Shown here one piece after another: positions 1-11,100 of a stretch of DNA of 64,000 nt (the stretch's first letter is position 1; each line of letters starts with the position of its first letter). A program made the position numbers and the translations under genes. The notes under the pieces were generated by a model that was not told the DNA's origin, ran no database searches, and worked only from the letters and a program-made list of their open reading frames with translations. Location: assembly GCA_911728435.2 (NCBI GenBank), contig OU452198.1:21362001-21426000 (forward strand), read 5' to 3'. Source of the stretch: Apoderus coryli (taxonomy: Eukaryota > Arthropoda > Insecta > Coleoptera > Attelabidae).

Positions 1-1330
1 TTGTATTGGAAGTACCTAGCTAACAAACCTTATATGAAAATTTCCAGTCAAAACTGATGCTTACTTATCTAAAAAATAATGCAAATACACTGAACTCCAC
101 CACCAAAGAAGTAGAGAATGTCCATAGTGTCAAATTATAACATAAACAAGAATTTAATACCTATCGACTTTAAACTATTCTTACTCAATGGACATTAGAT
201 TTATTACAATAACAATATCTAAGTGTTTTATTTCTTACTTTAGAGCAAACTTGAATCCATTTTTCAAGTTATACCTACTGTACCGAGGAAAAGCTATCTA
301 ATTAAATTTTCTATTATGAGTGCAACATCGGTAGGTAGGTACATTATTATTATTACCTATTATTATTATTTAGATTTGCTTGAAACTAAATTAAAGGTTA
401 CTTCAGGTGAACCTATTGGTTGTAGGTAATTTCACATATTACTAGGTGCCGAATACCTACTTATGTCTGTTTTTGTTCAAAAAGTAATTACAGACATCCT
501 GGATGTACCAAAAACATTCAATGAAACAAAATAGGTACGTAATTTTGTTAAGTTTAAGTCTTTAAGTAAGTATAGCCATTATGTATATTCATATAAATAG
601 CACAGAATAAGTAATATTCTGTGTAAATAGTAAGTAGTTAACTAACTAAAATTAAGTTACTATACTTATTTTTCGATAGAAAACCAGCTGCATATACTTA
701 TCATGTTTTTATTTAAATACACAAAAATTATAAATCGTAAAAATAAAAACAACAAATCAATATAGACTTAACTACACTTTTTATTTTATACACCACGTAT
801 TATTATTATTAGCGGATGTTGGCCACCAAATTTCCATTTCCAAATTGATTTCTGTCTCTTGCCTGTAGGTCCATATTTTGAATGCTTCAAGTTATTTCGT
901 TTTTTTTAAGTTACCGCCTAAGCGAGTACTAACTATTATTGGCCTCTTGCCCTTTCTCAGTAGGATACAGCCAGCACAGTTTACAGTTTATTTTTATCAA
1001 ATATAGTTACAATGCATACTACTACTGTTTACTTTTAACCTCCAAGCCCCATAATATAACCTATTTATTTATGACGTGAAACTAGAAGTGTCAACCAAAC
1101 AAAAATAAGTGACACTAACGTCAGAAAAAAATTCTGCCAAATTATGACAAACCAACGAAGCCAAAATAGATAGACTGATAGTCCTAAAATTAACGTCCGC
1201 CGCTATTAACGTTAACGTTAATTTAACACCAACGATTTTCAAATAGACAGATGTGGTAGGTTCATAAATATTGATGATAATCATATTATAGGCAGCCATT
1301 TTTAGGCTAGCAGATTTAAAATACCTAACT
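1..1330. repeat. Composite repeat, segment X (left window edge)
   Basis: This non-coding AT-rich stretch is an inverted copy of 44560-46070. Part of it recurs in direct orientation at 30785-31440 and inverted at 47230-47410. The matches run for hundreds of bases with scattered differences; for example, the stretch describing 180-310 reappears reversed at about 45230-45360. The 45370-45900 part of the other copy is missing here. It belongs to one repeat family with the tandem array and palindromic terminus that follow. A 76-codon minus frame at 1069-1299 resembles nothing I know and I do not treat it as a gene. Confidence 0.8.
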
Positions 1331-1429
1331 AATATATTTATAGTAGGTATTTAGTATAAAATTTTTTAAGGACAAAAAAGTAAAATTTTCTTTAAAAGAG
1401 AAATTTTTAGCATAGGCTTTAGATTTATA

Positions 1430-2390
1430 TACAGGGTGAGTCAAAAATGTATTTCATTATTTTGGACAAAAAAGTAATATTTTGAAGAATTTTTTGATTT
1501 CTTTAGATTTCAATTCAAGTTTTCTGTGAAAGTTTAACTATAAGCTCAAATTTATATACGGGGTGAATCAAAAATGTATTTCTTTATTTTGTAATGGTCA
1601 AAAAAGTTATATTTTGAATAATTTTTTGATTTCTTTAGATTTCAAATTAAGTTTTCTGTGAAAGTTAAACTATAAGGTCAAATATAGCACAATACAGGGT
1701 GAATCACAAATGTATTTCTTTATTTTGTTATGGTCAAAAAAGTAATATTTTGAATAATATTTTGATTTCTTTAGATTTCAAATTAAGTTTTCTGTGAAAG
1801 TTAAACTATAAGGTCAAATATATATACAGGGTGAATCAAAAATGTATTTCTTTATTTTGTTATGGTCAAAAAAGTTATATTTTGAATAATTTTTTGATTT
1901 CTTTAGATTTCAAATTAAGTTTTCTGTGAAAGTTAAACTATAAGCTCAAATTTATATACGGGGTGAACCAAAAATGTATTTCTTTAATTTGTTACGGTCA
2001 AAAAAGTAATATTTTGCATAATATTTTGATTTCTTTAGATTTGAAATTAAGTTTTCTGTGAAAGTTAAACTATAAGGTCAAATATATATACAGGGTGAAT
2101 CACAAATGTATTTCTTTATTTTGTTATGGTCAAAAAAGTAATATTTTGAATAATATTTTGATTTCTTTAGATTTCAAATTAAGTTTTCTGTGAAAGTTAA
2201 ACTATAAGCTCAAATTTATTTACAGGGTGAATCAAAAATGTATTTCTTTATTTTGTTAAGGTCAAATAGTAATATTTTGAATAATTTTTTGATTTCTTTA
2301 GATTTCAATTCAAGTTTTCTTTGAAAGTTAAACTATATGCTCCTAGAGGTTATCTACGGGGTAATTCAAATATGTTTCTATTTATTTTCA
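1430..2390 (+). repeat. Tandem array, about 7 copies of a 132-bp unit
   Basis: Each unit starts near ACAGGGTGAATCAAAAATG. The unit starts fall at about 1432, 1559, 1695, 1827, 1959, 2091, 2223 and 2357, so most spacings are exactly 132 bp, with 127 at the left edge and 134-136 elsewhere. Inner units are very similar and edge units are more diverged, as expected for unequal exchange. One or two degenerate units remain at 31495-31690, and degenerate inverted units occupy 43900-44350. No coding frame is conserved across units. Confidence 0.92.
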
Positions 2391-2439
2391 ATAATAGATA
2401 GAAACATTTTCAAATTTTCAGCTCTGGCAATACTTTTTT

Positions 2440-2626
2440 TTAATTAATTTTTGAATTATTTTTTTTTTTTAATTTTTTTTTTTTTTAATTTTTTTTTTAA
2501 TAATAAAAACATTTTTTTCCTTAAAATTTTTTTTCTTGATTTTTTTTCCTTTTTTTTTATAATCCTCAATGACTTTTTTTATAGATAAAACTACCACACA
2601 ACGACTGGGAAATCCCAAAGGGATTT
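2440..2626. repeat. Poly(T) tract and palindromic terminus of the composite repeat
   Basis: A T-rich tract at 2450-2560 is followed by a conserved end containing AAATCCCAAAGGGATTT, a hairpin with 7-bp arms, inside a longer conserved block at 2570-2626. The same block occurs inverted at 43803-43875 and at 46935-47008, each time at an edge of the repeat. This suggests it is a true element terminus. The hairpin plus internal minisatellite recalls the layout of Helentron/HINE-type elements, but I see no replicase and no decisive end motif. Confidence 0.6.
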
Positions 2627-2627
2627 C

Positions 2628-3125
2628 TTGTTCATAGTCTAAAAGTTTTCGGCATTATTTTTATGTTTAAGATCAATTTCTATCAACATGTTGTATATTG
2701 TAGTGTTATAAAAAGGTTATTCGATATAGTTGTAGTAAATTTAGAAGTTGTCATTGTGTATTTAAAGTAATTTTACTGAAAAAGTGATAATAACCTTCAT
2801 AACCTAAGGAGACAGTGCCATGAAAGCCGTCAGATGGATGGATGTGATCATATATTTGTGAATAGCCCCAGAAGAATATCTCCCTCTGCGTCGCATACTT
2901 CAATTAACTGTGTAGATGTAATTAAATTAATTAATAAAATAGTGAGACCGCATTAAATCACAGTTGAAAAGTAGCCTATTTAAAAGTTTCGAAAATAAAA
3001 TTGCCATTTAGACTGCACTGCGGGTACTTGTTACGGCGTAACTTTAGTTATGGTGGCTTTAAATTTGGCCTTTTTGCAGCTTTTCGACGACAAAGACAGC
3101 GCTATCAGAATATATAATTATTAAT
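2628..3125 (+). repeat. Composite repeat, segment Y
   Basis: This is a direct repeat of 46451-46935 and 47840-48340. All copies end at the same place, after CGACGACAAAGACAGCGC followed by TATCAGAAT and an AT-rich tail, so this is probably the second terminus of the composite element. Here Y abuts the palindromic terminus of an oppositely oriented copy, which implies two copies arranged back to back. No gene is seen. Confidence 0.75.
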
Positions 3126-3600
3126 AGATATAGTATATATAGAGCGGGCCAGAAATGTGGCTGGGAATGCTACGAGTCGATGCCGTTTTTAGCGTCTACT
3201 GAACCTTCTCATCTATAGTTAATATTCGATGACAGAACCCAGCATCACTTTTTAACTCAATAAAGAAAAAGAAATAAAACAATGCCGTTAAAAAACACAA
3301 GCCGCCAATGCATTACGTCGCGTCGTATGAGTTTGAGTCGGAATCATTCGAGTTATGTCGATTTTGCACGATCACCGTAGATGGGCGTGGTTTCTATATA
3401 TAAAATTTTGCATTGGGCTTTAATTGGGCCGGTAATTGTTTCATAATTGGACTTTAATTGGTCCCATTGGTCCTTAATTGGTTGTTAATTAGACTATTGT
3501 TCATACAAATTTTAATAATTTCTCACATTGGTCAATAATTGGCACCATTGGTTACACAATTTGTTGCCATTGGTTCGAGGTTGTACACCACATTGGCCCC
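3126..3600. other. No gene; ATTGG-rich stretch at its right end
   Basis: No coding signal is seen. From about 3410 to 3590 the pentamer ATTGG recurs about a dozen times at irregular spacing. It looks like low-complexity expansion; I assign no function. Confidence 0.5.
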
Positions 3601-4498
3601 GCGGTTTACCCCTCGGGCGTTGACCATGCCAGAATCTGTGGATCTAATTATATCATCTACAATATTTAACATTGCTGTTTCACAACTATAGCCAGATCTA
3701 AAACCAGACTGATAAACAGAAAGCAATGAGTTCTCTTCCACAAACCGACGCAGTTGACTGTTCATGATTTTCTCGACAATTTAGATAGGCATGGCAAGAT
3801 ACTTATGGGTCTGAGCTCCTTATATTCGGTGATATTCGATTTTTTAGGTAACGGAATGACTCGAGCAATCTTCCAAGAATTAGGAAAATAGTTACTAAGA
3901 ATACATGAATTTACTATATTTGTCAAATAAGGCAGTACTCGTGGACAACATACAATCTCCAAGTTTGTAGAATCTGGACCCATCGCCATTGACCTTATAG
4001 CATTTAATGCTTTAGCGACCTCTTCCAGAGAAATGTCTCTTTAAACTGAGTTATTGTGTTGTTCAAATAGAAATTTCCTAAGTTTTTATTTATTTGTTGG
4101 TTATTAGAAACTCTTGAGAAAAAATTATTAATTTCATTGGGTTTATTTAAAAAGTGTGGCATCGCTGGGGTAGGTTTTACGTTAAAAATATTAAACTCTT
4201 TGTTTGAGAACAATAACTCAAGTAGGCCTTTTTTTCGTTTTTTATTGCTATATTGGATTGATTCCGCATTTGCTTATAATAGGACCAAGCAGCATCAGAC
4301 TTTTCACGCAAGTATCTGGCGTATGCTTTTTCTTTGAGCTTTATCAAGAACGCGATATTATCTGTCATCCAAACTGGTTTCTGTTTTGTTATAACTACCT
4401 TTTTAGAGGTCCTAATACATCAAATATATTTAAAATTATTGAGAGAGAGAACATCTCTCTCTCAATCAATTCTCGTGCTAGTATAAGCTCTTTGTAAA

Positions 4499-4606
4499 TG
4501 TTGGAAATTTAGGTGACACTGCCTGCCGATCACCACTGATGAGTCGTGGATCGACGAAACGGCCGTCTGGTGGAAGCATGGTAGTGTGAAATAAATTTCC
4601 AACATA
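4499..4606 (+). mobile_element. Small hairpin-shaped insertion carrying a hammerhead ribozyme
   Basis: About 108 bp bounded by ATGTTGGAAATTT on the left and its exact reverse complement AAATTTCCAACAT on the right. Further inward, ACACTGCC and GGTAGTGT also pair apart from one position. A transcript would therefore form a long stem that continues stem I of the hammerhead at its centre. It interrupts the LINE ORF2 remnant. The core matches the foldback at 16221-16720, pointing to the same PLE-related source. I did not find a clean direct target duplication. Confidence 0.65.
4531..4572 (+). ncRNA. Hammerhead ribozyme, complete core
   Basis: All conserved elements are present in order. Stem I strand CACCA; core CUGAUGA; stem II GUCG-UGGAU-CGAC (4 bp, 5-nt loop); GAAA; then stem III sequence within ACGGCCGU; cleavage-site triplet GUC; stem I partner UGGUG (5 bp, perfect). 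The stem III octamer is its own reverse complement. One molecule would have only about 2 bp there, whereas two molecules could form a full 8-bp stem. Minimal hammerheads with dimer-type stem III are established in Penelope-like elements. Cleavage itself is inferred. Confidence 0.85.
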
Positions 4607-5462
4607 ACTTAAAGTCTTGTTGCTTTATGTAACAAGCAATTCTTATTTAAAATTAATTCGTTAAGATATAGTATTTTATCATCAATATTTTCAATATAAC
4701 AAATATTTTCGAAAGGTGCAATATTTAAGAATTCGTCTAACAACTGCTTATTAATTCTTTTTATATTCCTTAACAAGATCGACTGTTTTTGGTGTTTCTG
4801 TGTTTCATATTTCAATTGACAAATTACAGCTGCATGATTTGATATATGGGTCATCTCCATGCATCTAACTGTACAGCCAGATACAAGCGATTCAGGTATA
4901 CATACCAAGGCCAGTAACGTACTAGTACTATTTGTAACTCTCGTCGGTTCATGAACTATTTGACTTAAATCAAAAACTCTAAAACAAGACAGGAGCTCTT
5001 GCGTAGATCGGCAGCTCAGGTCAAGTATATTAATATTAAGATCACCGCCTAGAATAATATCCGACGAGAGCACAGCATAGCTGGATAAAGAATTTTCTAA
5101 CATATCTAAAAATTCATTAAAGTTACCTTTTGGGGGTCTGTACATTGATCCAAAAATAACATTTTTGTTTTTAGACAAACTTACATCCATACATCAAGGC
5201 TTGGATGACATGATGAGTCCAGTACTTTAAATTTATATTTTGACGAATTATAAATTGCCACTCCACCACCGCGGCCACCGCGATCCCTCCTCACCAGACC
5301 ATAACCCAAAATCTCCAGTGCATAGTCAGGGATATTCTGAGATAGCCATGTCTCCGATATACCCAACACATCAAAGTGTTCTTGCATCAAAAAAGTTTTG
5401 ACGTCTGCAAAATGATTTGTTAGCGATCTTACATTTAAAACCGCAAAGCTAAGTGTGCTCAT

Positions 5463-5976
5463 TCGAGGAATGATTGTCGCTGACCGTACTTAAGCTGAAT
5501 ACATACTGTCCCTCACCCGTTATACAATAATATATTATATTAGAATTTTATTCCCTACATGTTTACATGTTATACGCAGGTAATTTTAATTAGAAGTATC
5601 CCTAGCCTACGAATAAGATTACAACAAAAGAAAAAACAAAATCAAAAAGCAAAATTAAATAAATCACACATGATTCAATAATAATTGAAAGTCAAATCGA
5701 GGTAAACAAATCTATAACATATATTTAATTAATTGATGACAGCTGTGACATCCTCCTCCGATTGAGCATTAAATCGGAGGAGGATGTCACAGCTGTCATC
5801 AATTAAATAAATTTATGTTATAGATTTGTTTGTTGTTTTAGTACCATTACATCTGGTGTAGATTTTACCATCCATAGTCCACACTTTTTCCTCTTTAGCA
5901 AATTGTAGTAATTGGAATCTTGTGTTAGTTCAGTCTTCTGACAACACCATTTTAGAATTTTTCATCCTTCGCTTAT
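5463..5976. other. LINE inter-ORF region with a 128-bp palindrome
   Basis: No coding sequence is seen between LINE ORF1 and ORF2. The region 5704-5831 is an inverted repeat with arms of about 55-60 bp and a short loop near 5764-5772; the inner arms (CATCCTCCTCCGAT / ATCGGAGGAGGATG) are perfect. A DNA cruciform or RNA hairpin could form. Confidence 0.75.
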
Positions 5977-6450
5977 TCAAGTAAACCTCGTTTTTGCTTG
6001 CAAATTACCGAATTTTATTAAGACTGGACGTGCTTTTTGTTGATGTGTAGTTTTTCTTCCAATACGATAGCATTGATCAATTGCATTGTTCTCTATTTCA
6101 AATTTACTGGATAAAAATGCTGTTACTTTGGAATTAAGATTGTCATCATTTTCTTCAGAAAATCCGTATAGACGCAAATTTTTTGTGCGAGCATTTTGGT
6201 CCCAATTATCTAAACGCAACTCCATAAACTCCTTTTCTCTTTGCACGTGTGCGATCTTAGTTTCTAAATCAACAATCTTCTTATCCAAATCCTTTGTTAG
6301 ATCTTCAAAATTTTTCAAAACCGACTCTGTTATTTTACTAACTATAGTATTCATAAATTTATCATCGGAAAGTATCTCACTGATAATTTTTTTCGATGTC
6401 TCTTCCACTATATCTATTAATTCTGTTTTTTGCCTTCCAGTGAACACCAT
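5977..6450 (-). pseudogene. LINE ORF1 protein (coiled coil plus RNA-binding fold)
   Basis: A 157-codon frame starts with MVFTGRQK. Residues about 10-90 are a charged, heptad-like coiled coil (LDKKIVDLETKIAHVQREKE). Then comes NLRLYGFSEEN and QCYRIGRK...RPVLIKFGNLQAK, the typical RRM-like block of L1-type ORF1 proteins that bind element RNA. It lies upstream of the ORF2 remnant in the same orientation, as expected for one element. The frame stops at 5977 shortly after the RRM block, so the C-terminal portion is probably lost by a frameshift. Confidence 0.75.
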
Positions 6451-6647
6451 TTTGGCAATTTAATACTGATATACTTTGATTTTATAGGTATGTTTTTTAC
6501 GATATACGCTTACGTGAGATATCTTTCTACACTTGTCAAAATTCACTTTGTATTTATATCTGATATGCTCGAAAATTACAATTTAAACGGCCACTTCTAA
6601 CCAACTACAATTTATATAAAAGCCGGAGCGAGAAAATACACGTCTAC

Positions 6648-7925
6648 TCACACCGAAAATACATATAATCTTTCACATCTTGGAATCATAATTACTTTTT
6701 CCATGATGACAGAATATTTCATATTTTGATGTGTTGAACCCTCCTCGGCGTCTTTTTTATAATCTGTTCTTGACGAATTAACCTTTTTAATATGAAACTT
6801 GGCAAGTGTTACAGTCCATTTGTAGATATCTTTTTTATGCACATGTAAATCAAAATGCTCGCATTCTTCACTACCCAATTTTACAAAAGATATGTTCATA
6901 TTTGATCTGTATAGGTCATATGAACATATATAACTAAGATGCTTTTTCTTGAAATCGTCATATATTTGTTTAACATGTTCTCTTCTGTAATGGGATATTT
7001 TTGGTTCGAAAGATTCAATGTGCGCTGTTAGTAAATCATTATTGAACTTATTTTTAGGAATCCTACCTTTTCTCTTGTCGGGTTTAGCGGTCAAACTGCT
7101 TTTCAGGTGAGAAATGGTTTGCAGTATTTTATCATTATATTTTTCATATCCTAAAGTGGCAAGAGAGATGTACCATCACTAGTTTTCAAATAGAATTCAT
7201 TGGTATTAGAATGTCTTGAGTCTGGTCCATATGTTTTGCGTTTAACAGGCATTTGGCTCACCATATTAAGGACAAAACCCTTTCTCTCGTGTGCATTACT
7301 TAGAGCCCAGAATTGTTTATTTATTTGGATTTGTCTGTCTATTGAAATTTTAGATGTACATTTAAGTTTGCTTCACACGGCGCTTTAACAAAGTGGCATT
7401 CCACCACTCTCCTTCTTTTAATATCGTTTCTCTTCTGAATGGAAAAATCAACCTTTTTTCTTTTTCTTGGTAGTCCTTCTTTGGTGAACAAGCTGGAACA
7501 CTGAAGATCTATTCGTTGAGCTGAATCGCCGCTGGTTTTCAATTGAATATCTTCAGGAACGCCATTAGCACCATTTTTATTCGCATTATTGTCTGTTTTC
7601 GACAGGTCTAAGTTCAACAGATTGTTCATCACTAAATATCAACTGCTCAATAATACTATTGAACATTACAAGTTGATCCGTGTGGTTTTGATCTGAAGAA
7701 ATAGACGATAAACAACCATCCACATTATTTACTTCATATATTTCTATTATATTAGAACATAAGTCATCTTCGGTGAGTAACTTGCCACTATTAATATGAT
7801 TGTCATCCTCGTTAGGACTTAAGACTCGATAGGATCTGTATTCCTCATATTCTGATAATTATTTGTATCATCCTGTATAGAGTCGCCATCAATATTACAT
7901 AGGCTCGTATCTGTGACAATAATTT
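6648..7925 (-). pseudogene. Uncharacterised transposon-type protein, family F3, copy 1
   Basis: I recognise this as a protein family recurrent in insect genomes but cannot give it an established name. Reading down from 7925: an acidic region with a DGDSIQDD run and then SPNEDDNHINSG; a basic block LPRKRKKVDFSIQKRNDIKRR (7632-7339); a decayed stretch with FWALSN and PVKRKTYGPDSR; then the conserved block IPKNKFNN...HIESFEPKISHY (7094-6648). This block is the family hallmark and aligns with FIERLYKYECHYFRED in the copy at 39155-40300. At least three frame breaks occur. The region carrying the TFDLQ and SGDQN-type motifs is missing. A DDE-type transposase is my guess, not shown. Confidence 0.55.
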
Positions 7926-8173
7926 TTTGTATAAGTTATTAGAAACAGAAACACTATCAGTAAAAATACCAACAAAAACTACAACCTTATCTTAATTTAC
8001 AGGACCTACCTGAAGCTCTGTGCAATTTGCATAAATCTACCATACACTTCCCTCTACAAAAAGTCATCTTATAGAGTTTCTAATAATGTCTACTTATAAT
8101 TAAAAACTTAAATAAACAGTACAAAAAAAATACAGCAAACAGTTCGAATATGTAGATTTGAGGTTATAAGACA

Positions 8174-11100
8174 TAGGGTAAAAGACCTAATAGTTGGCAC
8201 CGCACTAATCATTGGCACCCTAGTTTATTTTATATATATCCTATTTTCCAGTTTCCTCTAGTTAATAACGTAAAGATACAATAGATAGCAGCATTGTTAT
8301 TCTATGCAGAATATGAGTTTGGTGGCAGACATGTTGTTTGGTGAATTAAGGTAAAGTGTTCTTGTAAGACAGTGTTTTGTGATCTGCGTTGGAGGTGAAA
8401 ATCAGCAACTTTACGAGTGTCAAGGTAATTTGAGAACTGTTCTAATAATGTTGTTTTTGAAAAGTGTGAGATGGAAAATAACTATACAATCTGAAATGAT
8501 TTAAATTGATAGATTATCTTTCATAACCTTTCTTTTTTTGGCGGGAAATAATAGTTTAGGGAGTGCCAACAATTAGATTGTCTAAAGCGGCGCATCTAAT
8601 AGTTGGCACTATATGCCAATAATAGGATTTCATTGTAAATGTTGCACTGTCCCATTTGTTTGCACTAGGAATATAATTTGATAAAGGTTGATACTAAAGT
8701 ACCTACTAGGTAGGTATTTATGTAGGAGATAGATAAACCTTAAATAGGAAACTTTAAAAGGGTATAATGCATTCACATAATACATTCTCTTAACTTCAGA
8801 TGCCGAAAATTTCTAAACGGGAGCCAAAAGCGTACAGTGAAGAGAAAATTCAGAAAGCTTTAAATGAGATAAAAAGAGGGATTTGTAAAAAGACGGTTGC
8901 TAAAAAGTTTGCTATTCCCCGATCTACATTACAGTTTAGATCGAGCAGCAAGTTTAGAAAGATTCGACCTGGTCCCAACACTTATCTAACCGCAGAAGAG
9001 GAAGATATTATTGTGTCCTGGATACTAGACAGTTGTAGGAAGGGTTTTCCACGTCGAAAAGATGATATTGTTGCTTCTGTTAAGAAATTTCTTGATGAGA
9101 ACCCCAGAAGCACTCCGTTTCACGAGAATACCCCCGGAAAGCGTTGGTTTCATAGCTTTTTAAGTCGCCATCCCATGTTGACAAGTCGGACTTCAGAAGC
9201 AATTACAAATGCAAGTAGCAATATTTCGGAATCTAATATCCGAAAATGGTTCAACGATATTGAACAATACTTGAATGAAAAGGGGTACTCCGAAATATTG
9301 CAAGACTCTGGGCGTGTGTTTAATGGCGGCGAAACCAGCTTCCTACTGTGTCCAAAGACGGGAAAAGTTCTAGCTCCGAAAGGTTTAAAAAATGTTTATG
9401 AAGTAGACGTGGGCAATGCAAAAAGTAATCTTACGGTTATGTTCACATTCGGGGCTTCAGGCGTAATAACACCTCCTATGGTGATCTATCCATACAAGAG
9501 ATTGCCTCCTCAAATTGTAGACAGTGTTCCGAAAGGATGGGGCATCGGTAAGTATCAGAATGTTTGCTAGTAGTACTTGTGGAATTTCCGAAAATGGATG
9601 GATGAAATCGGAACTTTTTTTCGAATATATTGCGAACATTTTTTATCCAAATCTAGTAAAATCTAAAGTGACATTCCCAATTATACTTTTTGTGGATGGG
9701 TACAAAACCCATTTAACTTATCAACTTAGCAAGTTATGTACAGACCTCAAAATAATTTTAATAGCATTATATCCTAATGCAACTAGGATTCTCCAGCCAG
9801 CCGACGTGTCCTGCTTCAGACCATTAAAGGCTCTTTGGAAACGCGGTGTTCTGAGATGGCGGCGAAGTAATCCCTTTTGTCAGCTTACCAAAATAGATTT
9901 TGCGCCAATTCTTAATCATATAATCTCTGATTTAGCACCCGAAAGTATTTCCAATGGTTTTCGTGCATGTGGACTCTGTCCTTGGAATGTAAATCAAATT
10001 GATTTCAAGAAATGTCTCGGAAAACAAGAAAGTCAATACAGTCCTGCAGAAGAGTTACCTGAATCTTCCATGGATTTTAATAAATTTGTTAAACTAATTG
10101 GAGAAGCTAAATTTGAAGAGCTTAGAAATATTTCTTCGAATGAGCTACTATCTTATACTGAAGACTTTCAAATCCTACATAAACTTTATGAATTTTTCTG
10201 CACCAAAGAAAATAAACTCATCTGTCATGACGAGTATCACAACCATGAAGGTCATTCGTTAGATGGGGGCGATATGGATAATCGACAAGATGTTGACAAA
10301 ACAGCTTCTGGTCATGCAGAACATATATCTCAAAATATAGAATTAATTACAAATTTTACAGAACAAGATATATTAGACATGCCAGTTTTATTAAGCCCCC
10401 CTGAAGACAATACCAATTTAAATGATAATATAAGCAATTACTTATTGTGGCAAAAAACTCCAGAAAGGGCAAATAAGCGAAACACCGAAAGAATGCCATT
10501 TGTAATAACTTCAACTGCGTTTAAAAACATTTGTGAAGAAAAAGTAAAAGTAAAACATGAAATTGAAAAGCAAAAAGCAGATAAAAAAACAATTAAAATG
10601 CAAGCAAAACTAGAAAAAGAAAATAAAAAAGGTGCACAAATCAAGCGAAAAAAGAAAAATATCAATTCGACTGTGATTAACGATAAGGTCGATGAGAGAC
10701 CAAAAATTAATATAATAGAGAATATCCTACTTAATAGCCAGACTACACATGATCAACAACGACCTCTTAATAGCGTTAAGAGATTATTATTTAGCACTGA
10801 GGAAGAAATCCGTGAAAACCACGCATCGCCATTGGAAACTGCAGCAATAGAAAATAATATATCAGTATATTCCGGGCTGTGTTATATTTGTGTAACTAAC
10901 ATTTATAAAACAAATGTAGGAATTAAATGTAGGAAATGTACACGTACTTATCATCATAATTGTTTAGTAAGAAAAAATTTGTATAAATCAGAATTCATAT
11001 GTCCTACATGTACTTATCAATAAATTATTTCTGAAAATAATTACTTGTATTTACCTAACTAGGCACTGAAACTTGAGATCATAAAATATTCTAATGCCAA

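Larger units (their letters stand above)
3600..5462 (-). pseudogene. LINE ORF2 remnant (endonuclease plus partial reverse transcriptase)
   Basis: Read from 5462 downward, this encodes an apurinic-type endonuclease of a Jockey-like non-LTR retrotransposon. LNVRSL lies near the start, then ISETWL, then GDLNIN in the next block (5190-4609). The usual SDH motif of the last catalytic block reads SNH, so Asp is replaced by Asn. After the hammerhead-bearing insertion, the linker (4368-4004) leads into the early reverse-transcriptase motifs LRPISILP (about 3800) and QSGFRSGYS (about 3700). Stops and frame changes occur near 5185, 4610, 4180, 3990 and 3765. The YxDD part of RT and the whole 3' end are missing. 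Known LINE copies usually lose the 5' end, so this loss probably reflects later deletion. Confidence 0.85.

Noticed and set aside
1069..1299. 76-codon minus frame as a gene
   Set aside because: Lies in a repeat whose inverted copy (44560-44760) lacks the frame; no recognisable motif.
1430..2390. Regular 132-bp repeats as a CRISPR array
   Set aside because: No spacer/repeat alternation, eukaryotic context, and units are repeated end to end.
4204..4497. Plus-strand frame overlapping the LINE
   Set aside because: Antisense shadow of the LINE linker; no motif and contains the GAGA-type inverted repeat.
6086..6463. 125-codon plus-strand frame
   Set aside because: Antisense of the LINE ORF1 coiled-coil region; low-complexity Ser/Phe composition.
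10438..10665. Phe-rich minus frame with apparent membrane segment
   Set aside because: Antisense of the Lys-rich linker of the pogo transposase.
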